NCBI RefSeq assembly: GCF_009765215.1 | Contig: NZ_VLNV01000009.1 | Location: 62,001 to 126,000, forward strand | From: Lysobacter prati | GTDB lineage: Bacteria; Pseudomonadota; Gammaproteobacteria; Xanthomonadales; Xanthomonadaceae | Reading direction: 5' to 3' | Length of the DNA stretch: 64,000 bases | Shown here: positions 57,387-64,000 of the stretch, in pieces | How positions within the stretch are numbered: the first letter of the stretch is position 1 | How the letters are laid out: each line of letters opens with the position of its first letter | Made by a program: the position numbers and the translations under genes | Notes under the pieces: model-generated | Seen by the model: the letters and a program-made list of their open reading frames with translations, nothing else | What the model was told of the DNA's origin: nothing | Databases searched by the model: none

Positions 57387-58505
57387 TCAGTCCTGCCCGG
57401 CCAGCAACGGCGCAATCCCCGCCTCCAGCGCCTCGCGACGCCAGCCCGACAGCGCATCCGGCCACTCACCACGATCCAGCAGCACTTCGAGCCACCGCCG
57501 CGAGGCGAGCACCCCATCCGGCAGCCCCAGCTCGGCACTGCGCGCAGCCACTGCATCCTGCAGCTTGCGCAACCGCTGCTTGTCGCGGTTGTCACCCTGG
57601 TTGGCGTCGGGCGCGTCGGCTTCATCGGCCAGCGGCGTGTTCAGGGCAGCCCATACCGCATCGCCCAGCTTGCGGGGCGCCTTCGGGTGCGCGTCGAGAT
57701 CGCGCTGCAACCCGGCTCGATCCATCGGCGGGTTGCGGGCGAGGTTGACGGCCAGTTCGTTGTCGAGGATCCAGTTGCGCGGACGGTCGTTGTCGCGCGC
57801 ATACGTGTCGCGCCAGCGCAGCAGGCGCAAAAGTCGCAGTTGAGCGTCGCGTTCGAGGAACTGGGCGCTGCGCATGGTCGCGTGCGGCCAGCGTTCCGGG
57901 CCTTCGTTCTCGGCGTTGATCACCGTGCGTGCGGCGTCCTCGGCCAGCCATTCGCTGCGACCCAGTTCCTGCAGGCGGTGCTGGAGCTGGTCGTGCATCT
58001 CGAACAGGTGGCGCACGTCGTCGGCGGCGTATTCGAGTTGGGCCGGCGACAGCGGGCGGCGCAGCCAGTCCGAGCGCGTCTCGCCCTTCGCCAGGGTGAT
58101 GCCGGTCAGTTGTTCCACCAGCTTCTGGTAGCCCAGGCCGGCGCCGATGCCGGCCAGCGCGGCGGCCAGCTGGGTGTCGAACAGCGGCTTGGGCACCACG
58201 CCGCAGGAATGGCGGAAGGCCACCAGGTCTTCGCTGGGGCTGTGCATCACCTTGACGATGGATTCGTCGGCGAGGATCGGCGTCAGCACGGCGAGGATGC
58301 CGGGCGCGAGCGGGTCGATCAGCAGGATCTCGGGCTCTTCGACATGACCGTTAGCGTCCGCGCGCTCGATCGAGATCTGCACCAGCGCCAGTTGCGGCCA
58401 GAAGGTGCGCTCGCGGATGAACTCGGTGTCCAGTCCGATCCGCGCCGGCGGAGTTGCGAAATGGGCGCGCAGGGCGGCGGGGTCGGTGATCCAGGCGGCA
58501 GGCAT
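57387..58505 (-). CDS. rnd: Ribonuclease D
   Basis: A 372-residue RNase D. The DEDDy 3'-exonuclease motifs are intact: GLDTEF (Asp, Glu), MHSPSEDLVAF (Asp) and YAADDVRHLFEM (Tyr, Asp). Two HRDC-type domains follow (about 210-290 and 300-370). It trims 3' ends of tRNA precursors and other structured RNAs. It lies 78 bases upstream of tRNA-Ala on the same strand, a fitting but common placement. No odd features. Confidence 0.94.
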   Translation of the reverse strand: MPAAWITDPAALRAHFATPPARIGLDTEFIRERTFWPQLALVQISIERADANGHVEEPEILLIDPLAPGILAVLTPILADESIVKVMHSPSEDLVAFRHSCGVVPKPLFDTQLAAALAGIGAGLGYQKLVEQLTGITLAKGETRSDWLRRPLSPAQLEYAADDVRHLFEMHDQLQHRLQELGRSEWLAEDAARTVINAENEGPERWPHATMRSAQFLERDAQLRLLRLLRWRDTYARDNDRPRNWILDNELAVNLARNPPMDRAGLQRDLDAHPKAPRKLGDAVWAALNTPLADEADAPDANQGDNRDKQRLRKLQDAVAARSAELGLPDGVLASRRWLEVLLDRGEWPDALSGWRREALEAGIAPLLAGQD

Positions 58506-58591
58506 GTGGGGATGGTAAGCGGGGAAGGGGGTGGCGAGGTTGCCGGGGCGGGCGACAATAGCCTACTTTCGACGCACCCAAGTGTCCCGGC

Positions 58592-60445
58592 ATGAGGCGA
58601 GGAGGACGATTGCGCGCACCGTTGTTGGCTTTCGCCGCCATGCTGGCTGTGATGTCGGGCTGTTCGCGCGAGCCGTCCGGCTCGTCCCGCGAAGGTGCCG
58701 GCGCACGCGCGCCGATCGTGACCATCAGTGCCGACCAGGCGGTGTCGCCGGTGCCGCCGTGGCGGGCGCCGGTGGTCGAGGTCAACGAGGCCAACTTCAA
58801 GGAGCTCAAGGCCGACGCCGCGGAGGCTTTGAAGGAAGAGCGCCTGTTCGGCAGTGCCGACGATGCGATCCCGCTGTACCTGGCCCTGCGCCGGTTTGCG
58901 CCGGACGATGCCGCGGTGCAGGCGGGGCTGCGCCGCGCCATGGCCAGCCTGCTCGGCAAGGGCAGCGAAGCACTCGCGGCGATCGACCACGATCCGTTGT
59001 CGCTGCGCCGCGCGCATGAGATCGCCGCGGTCGCACGTGCCGTCGCGCCGGACGATGCCAAGGTCGGTGCCTATCTGGCGCGCCTGGACAAGTCCGACCA
59101 GGCACAGGAAGCCAATCGCCTTGGCGAGGAAGCGCTCAATGCCGGTCGTCTCGGCGTGGATGGCGGCGCCGACACCGCACTGGCGTATTTCCACCAGGCA
59201 CTCGAACTGCGACCGGGCGACCAGCGCGCCAACCAGGGCATTGCCGCGGTGGAGAGCGCGTTGATTCGACGCGCCGAGGTCGCCGCCGACCATGACGATT
59301 ACGAAGGCGCCCAGCGCGAACTCGACATCGCGGCGAAGGTGCGCCCGGGGTTTGCCAGCGTCGACGATGCGCGCGCTCGCGTGGCGATGCAGCGCATCGT
59401 CCGGGTCAATGCGCTGCGCGACGCCGGCATCACCGTGCTGACCCGCAATGCCAGCGTCGACGAAGCGCGCCGTCTGCTGGCCGTGATGCTGCGCATCGCC
59501 CCGGCCGGCGACCCGGCCGCGCGCGAACTGCGCGAACGCATCGACCTGGCCACCCATTACGGTCTGTTCCGCCCCGGGCAGACATTTACCGACGCGATGC
59601 AGGGCGGCGGCCGCGGGCCGCAACTGGTGGTGATCCCGCACGGTGCCTTCCGCATGGGCGCGCCGGAGGGCGAGATCGATTCCAGCGATGCCGAACGGCC
59701 GCTGCGCAACATCCGTTTCGAGCGCGGCCTGGCCATGTCGCGCTCGGAAATAACCGTGGGCGAGTTTCGCCGTTTCATGGCGGTGAGCAAACATCGTGCG
59801 CGCGCCACGCGACGCGGCTACTCCAACGCCTACGACGAGCGCAGTGGCAATTTCGTCCGTCGTGGCAATGTCGACTGGCAGTCCGACTACGCCGGCAATC
59901 CGGCCCGCGACGACATGCCGGTGGTCCACATCAGTGCCAAAGACGCGATCGCCTACGCCGAGTGGCTGTCGGCGCAGACCGGCCAGCGCTACCGGCTGCC
60001 CAGCGAAGCCGAGTTCGAATACGCGCTGCGTGCCGGCAACGCCAGGCGCTTTCCATGGGGCGATGGCACGCCACCGGTGCGCAGTGGCAACTTCACCGGC
60101 GCCCTGGATGTGTCGCCCAGCGGTCGCCGCTGGAACAACGCGTTTGCCGGCTATGGCGATGGCTTCTGGGGGCCGGCGCCCGTCGGCAGCTTCCGCGCCA
60201 ATGCCTTCGGTCTGCACGACCTGGCCGGCAACGTCAGCGAGTGGGTCGCCGACTGCTGGCACGACACCTACCGGCGCGCTCCGCGCGACGGCGCGGCCTG
60301 GCTCAACCCCGGATGCCGTTCCAGAGTTGTGCGCGGCGGTTCCTGGGCGAGTTCGCCGGCGCAGACGCGTTCGGCGTGGCGGCAGGGCAACGACGGCAAT
60401 GTGACGAGTGCGCGCATCGGATTCCGGGTGGTGCGCGAAATCTGA
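58592..60445 (+). CDS. SUMF1-domain lipoprotein with TPR-like N-terminus
   Basis: A 617-residue protein with signal sequence and lipobox MSGC. Residues about 70-320 are TPR-like helical repeats (ALAYFHQALELRPGDQRANQ, GAQRELDIAAKVRPGFASVD). From about 345 comes a formylglycine-generating-enzyme-like (SUMF1/C-type lectin) domain: VVIPHGAFRMGAPEGEIDSS, YRLPSEAEFEYALRAGNARR, FPWGDG, FGLHDLAGNVSEWVADCWHD and VRGGSW. The fold usually binds ligands or other proteins unless the two copper-binding Cys are present. Here two Cys are seen (ADCWHD and NPGCRS), but not in the clear CxxxC spacing of active enzymes, so a binding role is likelier. It probably sits on the envelope. Confidence 0.82.
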   Translation: MRRGGRLRAPLLAFAAMLAVMSGCSREPSGSSREGAGARAPIVTISADQAVSPVPPWRAPVVEVNEANFKELKADAAEALKEERLFGSADDAIPLYLALRRFAPDDAAVQAGLRRAMASLLGKGSEALAAIDHDPLSLRRAHEIAAVARAVAPDDAKVGAYLARLDKSDQAQEANRLGEEALNAGRLGVDGGADTALAYFHQALELRPGDQRANQGIAAVESALIRRAEVAADHDDYEGAQRELDIAAKVRPGFASVDDARARVAMQRIVRVNALRDAGITVLTRNASVDEARRLLAVMLRIAPAGDPAARELRERIDLATHYGLFRPGQTFTDAMQGGGRGPQLVVIPHGAFRMGAPEGEIDSSDAERPLRNIRFERGLAMSRSEITVGEFRRFMAVSKHRARATRRGYSNAYDERSGNFVRRGNVDWQSDYAGNPARDDMPVVHISAKDAIAYAEWLSAQTGQRYRLPSEAEFEYALRAGNARRFPWGDGTPPVRSGNFTGALDVSPSGRRWNNAFAGYGDGFWGPAPVGSFRANAFGLHDLAGNVSEWVADCWHDTYRRAPRDGAAWLNPGCRSRVVRGGSWASSPAQTRSAWRQGNDGNVTSARIGFRVVREI

Positions 60446-60507
60446 ACGGGGATCTCACGTCCGTCTACGTAAAATGCAGGTATCCAGGACGGACGAGGAG
60501 GGCGGCG

Positions 60508-61419
60508 ATGAGGACAGATCCCTTGGGTGGAACGCGACAGCAGGGCCGGCCGCGGCGCGGATTCGGTGGCATGCGCTGGTGGATCCTGATCCTGTTTGCC
60601 GGCTACGCCGCCTGGCAGTGGTTCGGCAGCGCCAAGGTCGACCCCTACACCGGCGAGACCGCGCACTACGGCACCACTGCCGACGAAGAAGTGCAGCTGG
60701 GTGCGCAGGCCTTCCAGCAAGTGCTGGGCGATGCCAACGCGCAGGGCGCACTGCTGCCCCCCGATGCCAAGGTCAGCCAGCAGATCCGCGAGATCGCGCA
60801 GCGCCTGATCGAGCGCGTGCCGCAGGTGACCGCGGCACTGGCCGCGCAGAACAAGCAGGAAGTGCCGGTCGATCACCAGGCCTTCCAGTGGGATGTCGCC
60901 GTGATCCAGTCCGACCAGGCCAATGCGTTCTGCCTGCCGGGCGGCAAGATGGCGGTCTATACCGGCTTGCTGCCCGTGGCCAAGAACGCCGACGCGATGG
61001 CGGTGGTGATGGGCCACGAGATCGCCCACGCGCTGTTGCGCCACGGCTCGCAGCGCATGGCGCAGCAGAAGCTGGTGCAGATGGGGCAGATGGCCGCCGG
61101 CATGGCGGTCGGCGGGATGGACCCGGGCCAGCAGCAGGCGATCATGGCGGCGCTGGGTGCGGGTGCGCAGTACGGACTGATCCTGCCCTACGGTCGCAAT
61201 CACGAGACCCAGGCCGACAAGGTCGGGCTGATGCTGGCGGCGGCGGCCTGCTACAACCCGCAGGAAGCGATTCCGTTGTGGCAGCGCATGTCGGAGCTGG
61301 GTGGTGGTGAACGTCCGCCGGAGTTCGCTTCGACCCATCCGGATCCGGCCAATCGCATCCAGACGCTGCAGGCGCTGATGCCGCAGGCGGAGCAGTTCCG
61401 CGCGCAGTACTGCAAGTAG
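60508..61419 (+). CDS. M48-family metallopeptidase
   Basis: A 303-residue membrane-anchored zinc peptidase with one N-terminal helix (MRWWILILFAGYAAWQWFG). The HEXXH motif is HEIAH in VVMGHEIAHALLRHG at about 170, and the third ligand is the Glu in HETQADKVG. FCLPGGKMAVYTGLLPVAKN precedes the active site as in periplasmic BepA/YfgC-like peptidases. It likely takes part in envelope protein quality control. ATG 60508 follows GAGGAGGGCGG; it starts 62 bases after the SUMF1 protein gene. Confidence 0.88.
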   Translation: MRTDPLGGTRQQGRPRRGFGGMRWWILILFAGYAAWQWFGSAKVDPYTGETAHYGTTADEEVQLGAQAFQQVLGDANAQGALLPPDAKVSQQIREIAQRLIERVPQVTAALAAQNKQEVPVDHQAFQWDVAVIQSDQANAFCLPGGKMAVYTGLLPVAKNADAMAVVMGHEIAHALLRHGSQRMAQQKLVQMGQMAAGMAVGGMDPGQQQAIMAALGAGAQYGLILPYGRNHETQADKVGLMLAAAACYNPQEAIPLWQRMSELGGGERPPEFASTHPDPANRIQTLQALMPQAEQFRAQYCK

Positions 61420-61429
61420 TTTGGATTGT

Positions 61430-61544
61430 CCTTCTCCCCTCGCGGGAGAAGGTGCCCCAAAGGGGCGGATGAGGGGCGCGCTAGCGCGCTGCCCCTCTCC
61501 CTGGCCGCGTTCGCGCCTGTCCCTCTCCCACAAGGGGAGAGGGG
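61430..61544. repeat. Cluster of four palindromes between convergent genes
   Basis: CCTTCTCCC/GGGAGAAGG at 61430-61452 (same family as 15141-15164), GCCCC/GGGGC at 61454-61466, the perfect 14-base palindrome GCGCGCTAGCGCGC at 61476-61489 and CCCTCTCCC/GGGAGAGGG at 61521-61543. They fill the gap between the M48 peptidase and phaR stops and should form strong hairpins in transcripts from both sides. Confidence 0.7.
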
Positions 61545-61549
61545 TGGGA

Positions 61550-62053
61550 TCAACGCTTCGTATCGGCCTTGGGCTTGCTGCTGTTGGCAGCGCCGGGCGG
61601 GGTCGGGCTCTGGCCGACCGTGCTCGAGAGGTTGCGCTGGAACTCGTTCCACATCGCCAGATTGCGCTCGGTGAGCTGGTTCATCAGCGCCCACGGGGTC
61701 TGCCCGAGGATGCCGCCCATCTGGTTGCGGAACTGCTGCTGCTGGTCGAGGAAGACCTGCATCGAGCGCTCCAGGTAGCTGCCCATGAACCCCTGCAACG
61801 AGTCCCCGTAGAAACGGATGATCTGGCTGAGCAGCTGCGTCGACAGGACCGGCTCCCCGTCCTGCTCGTGCTCGGCAATGATCTGCAGCAGCACCTGGCG
61901 GGTGAGGTCGTCGCCGCTGCGTGCGTCGCGCACCTCGAACTCCTCGCCGTCGACGATGAGCTGGCGCACGTCCTCAATGGTGATGTAACTGGAAATCTCG
62001 GTGTCGTAGAGCCGGCGGTTCGGATACTTCTTGATGACGCGCATCGATGCCAT
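61550..62053 (-). CDS. phaR: Polyhydroxyalkanoate synthesis regulator
   Basis: A 167-residue PhaR. The DNA/polymer-binding N-terminal part is characteristic: VIKKYPNRRLYDTEISSYIT, then EVRDARSGDDLTRQVLLQII. FYGDSLQGFMGSYLERSMQV follows. PhaR represses phasin genes and is released by binding to PHA granules. It is next to phaB on the same strand but 178 bases separate the two, enough for a promoter. No phaC or phaA gene is in the window. The Pro/Lys-rich tail is low complexity. Confidence 0.93.
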   Translation of the reverse strand: MASMRVIKKYPNRRLYDTEISSYITIEDVRQLIVDGEEFEVRDARSGDDLTRQVLLQIIAEHEQDGEPVLSTQLLSQIIRFYGDSLQGFMGSYLERSMQVFLDQQQQFRNQMGGILGQTPWALMNQLTERNLAMWNEFQRNLSSTVGQSPTPPGAANSSKPKADTKR

Positions 62054-62231
62054 GGAGCATTGGCTCTAAATCGTGGTGCTTCGCAGCATGGCGTACGCCG
62101 GCAGGGCTTGCAACTGGCGAAATGCAGGTCCGTCGGGTGAATGGGGCACGTGGCGTCGGCAGCAGGTCGCCAGCGTCCGGCTGATCAGCAACCGGACAGG
62201 TCGGTCGCAGGCAGCCGGCCACAGGCATCGC

Positions 62232-62972
62232 TCACCAACCCATGTGATGGCCGCCGTTGATGTCGAGATTGGAGCCGGTGATCCAGGCCGCCTCTTCGGC
62301 GACCAGGAACGAAACCGCGTAGGCGATCTCATTCGGCGTGCCCAGGCGCCCGGTCGGGATCTCGGCGACGATCTTGGCGCGCACTTCCTCCGGAACCGAC
62401 ATCACCATGTCGGTCGCCACGTAACCCGGCGATACCGTGTTGACGGTGACGCCGAAGCGGGCATTCTCGCGCGCCAGCGAAATCGTGAAGCCGTGCATGC
62501 CGGCCTTGGCCGCGGCGTAGTTGGCCTGGCCGTACTGGCCCTTGAGTCCGTTGATCGAGCTGATCTGCACGATCCGACCCCATTTCCGCTCGCGCATGCC
62601 TTCGATCACCGGACGGGTGACGTTGAAGCAGGAGTTGAGGTTGGTGCCGATCACCTCGTTCCATTGCAACGGTGTCATGCGGTGGAAAGTCGAGTCGCGG
62701 GTAATGCCGGCGTTGTTGACCAGCACCTCGATCGGTCCGAGGTCGCGCTGGATCTGCTCGACCAGCGCCTGCGCCTGCTCGGGCGAGGACACGTCGCCCG
62801 GGGCGAGCGCCACCTCGACGCCGGCGGCGCGCATCTTCTCCTGCCAGGCGCGCGCCCTATCTTCGTCACGGTAGTTGGTGGCGACCCGATGACCCGTCTG
62901 CGCCAGGCGCTGGATGATCGAAGTGCCGATGCCACCGGTACCGCCGGTGACCAGGGCTACGCGTGACTGCAT
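62232..62972 (-). CDS. phaB: Acetoacetyl-CoA reductase
   Basis: A 246-residue short-chain dehydrogenase. NADPH-binding TGGTGGIG at about 9-16, NNAGITRD, catalytic Ser in QISSINGLKGQYGQ, and YxxxK as YAAAK in the active site. VSPGYVATDMV and DINGGHHMGW at the C-terminus are typical of PhaB. It reduces acetoacetyl-CoA to (R)-3-hydroxybutyryl-CoA, the monomer of PHB. phaR downstream supports this over the fatty-acid enzyme FabG. Confidence 0.92.
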   Translation of the reverse strand: MQSRVALVTGGTGGIGTSIIQRLAQTGHRVATNYRDEDRARAWQEKMRAAGVEVALAPGDVSSPEQAQALVEQIQRDLGPIEVLVNNAGITRDSTFHRMTPLQWNEVIGTNLNSCFNVTRPVIEGMRERKWGRIVQISSINGLKGQYGQANYAAAKAGMHGFTISLARENARFGVTVNTVSPGYVATDMVMSVPEEVRAKIVAEIPTGRLGTPNEIAYAVSFLVAEEAAWITGSNLDINGGHHMGW

Positions 62973-63078
62973 GGGACGTCTCCTTGGGTTGCCGGGCGTC
63001 GGGGTGCGCCCGGTCGATTGGATTCTAGGGGGTTATGGGCGATGACAATGTGGGCTCACGAAGCGGGCGATGTGCACC

Positions 63079-64000
63079 TCAGTCGCCGTTCCCTGCACCC
63101 AGTCCGGCCATGGTGACCGAGGCAAATGACAACTCGCGCGCGTCGGCCGTCTGCGCCGGGATCGCGGTGGGCACGAAGGCGGCAACCGAGCGCGCGAGCA
63201 GGTCGGGCAGGTGCTCGCAATCGGCGAGCACCGCCGGATCCTGTCCTAGTCGCAGCCAGGCCGCGCGAAGGCCTGCCAGCGGTCGGTCGCCATCCACCGG
63301 CTGCGAGGCATCGGATTTGGACAGCTTGCGGCCGTCCGGCCCGAGCACCAGCGGCAGGTGGGCGTATCGGGGCACCGGCAGGCCGAGAGCCTTTTGCAGG
63401 AGAATCTGGCGCGGGGTCGAGTCGAGCAGGTCGGCGCCGCGGACGACGTCGGTAATGCCCTGGTCGGCATCGTCGACGACCACCGCCAACTGGTAGGCCC
63501 AGTAGCCGTCGGCGCGACGCAGTACGAAGTCGCCTACGCTGCGCGCCACGTCCTGGCGGTAGTGGCCGACTATGAGGTCGTCGAACGCCACGATGCTGCT
63601 GTCGGGTACTCGCAGTCGAACCGCCGGATCGGGGCGCGGCGGTCGCGCCACGCAGGCACGGTGCACGCCGGCGGCGACGGCCAGGTCGGTACGGCTGCAA
63701 TGGCAGTGGAAGGCGCGATCGAGTTCAAGCAGGCGACTGAGTGCGGTCTGGTAGAGCGCGCCGCGCCGGCTTTGCCAGACCACCTCCTCGTCGGCGTGCA
63801 GCCCGAACGCGGACAGCGTCTCCAGTTGGCGCCGGGCGGCCCCGGCCACCTCGCGAGGCGGGTCCAGGTCCTCGACCCGCACCAGCCAGCGCCCACCCGC
63901 CTGGCGCGCCAGCAGCCAGCTGCCGAAGGCCGCCAGCAGCGAGCCGAAATGCAGGTCGCCGGTGGGCGAGGGCGCAAAGCGGCCGCGGTAGGGGGCAGGC
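63079..64000 (-). CDS. gluQRS: Glutamyl-Q tRNA(Asp) synthetase, 5' end cut by the window
   Basis: The complement reads open from the window end to 63079; about 307 residues are present and only the first few are missing. APSPTGDLHFGS is the HIGH-like motif, and KLSKS in GRKLSKSDAS is the KMSKS-like motif. The four zinc ligands HCHC and nearby residues are in FHCHCSRTDL and the HRACV segment. The anticodon-binding domain of full glutamyl-tRNA synthetases is absent, as expected: GluQRS charges glutamate on to the queuosine base of tRNA-Asp. No near neighbour is linked to it. Confidence 0.92.
   Translation of the reverse strand, partial: PAPYRGRFAPSPTGDLHFGSLLAAFGSWLLARQAGGRWLVRVEDLDPPREVAGAARRQLETLSAFGLHADEEVVWQSRRGALYQTALSRLLELDRAFHCHCSRTDLAVAAGVHRACVARPPRPDPAVRLRVPDSSIVAFDDLIVGHYRQDVARSVGDFVLRRADGYWAYQLAVVVDDADQGITDVVRGADLLDSTPRQILLQKALGLPVPRYAHLPLVLGPDGRKLSKSDASQPVDGDRPLAGLRAAWLRLGQDPAVLADCEHLPDLLARSVAAFVPTAIPAQTADARELSFASVTMAGLGAGNGD

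Overview
The window is high-GC proteobacterial chromosome, and the gene content points to the Xanthomonadaceae/Lysobacteraceae (Lysobacter-like). The pointers are two Oar-like TonB-dependent receptors with N-terminal carboxypeptidase-regulatory domains, TPR-sulfotransferases, a PhaB/PhaR pair, GluQRS, an ECF sigma/Ser-Thr kinase pair like Xanthomonas EcfK-PknS, and Clp/CRP-type palindromes. No phage, rRNA or CRISPR is visible. There are two tRNAs: Arg-CCT and Ala-CGC. The assignment to a group rests on gene families recognised by eye, not on a search.

Layout. 0-2.5 kb: a tight minus-strand run of ECF sigma factor, membrane anti-sigma-like protein, YigZ and the start of an ABC exporter. 2.6-12.2 kb (plus): a GAF-GAF-GGDEF-EAL c-di-GMP enzyme, then a perfect Clp-type site, an Oar-like receptor, a terminator and two tandem TPR-sulfotransferases. 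12.3-28.1 kb: mostly housekeeping and metabolism (VWA lipoprotein, exported hydrolase-like protein, aldehyde dehydrogenase plus acetolactate synthase, xseA, ispG-PAP2, pyrD-murB-EamA, ALDH7-like dehydrogenase, tRNA-Arg, dicarboxylate symporter). Two palindromic repeat copies lie here.

28.3-43.2 kb is the most striking region. It is a divergent locus that on paper can take apart a whole peptidoglycan stem peptide. The minus-strand operon encodes a DUF819 membrane protein, an NlpC/P60 endopeptidase, an L-Ala-D/L-Glu epimerase, a MurR/RpiR-type regulator and an L,D-transpeptidase lipoprotein. The plus-strand side encodes a transglutaminase-like exported protein, an Oar-like receptor, diaminopimelate decarboxylase, a beta-lactamase-fold hydrolase and a VanX-type D-Ala-D-Ala dipeptidase; a second beta-lactamase-fold lipoprotein converges on it. 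An 18-bp AT-rich near-palindrome between the two arms is a candidate operator.

43.3-47.7 kb holds an ECF sigma factor, a Ser/Thr kinase with TPR tail and a protein carrying only the N-terminal DNA-binding-like domain of IS5-type transposases (DUF4096). 47.7-53.5 kb is a complete RND efflux operon. 53.8-55.9 kb has a glycine-zipper lipoprotein, an EF-hand protein and a Phd-type antitoxin paired with a zeta-like kinase. At 55.9-57.2 kb, low-GC DNA next to tRNA-Ala has been fused in frame onto the 3' end of an old-yellow-enzyme gene, leaving a chimeric ORF. 57.4-64 kb is core: rnd, an SUMF1-domain lipoprotein, an M48 peptidase, phaR, phaB and gluQRS (cut by the window end).
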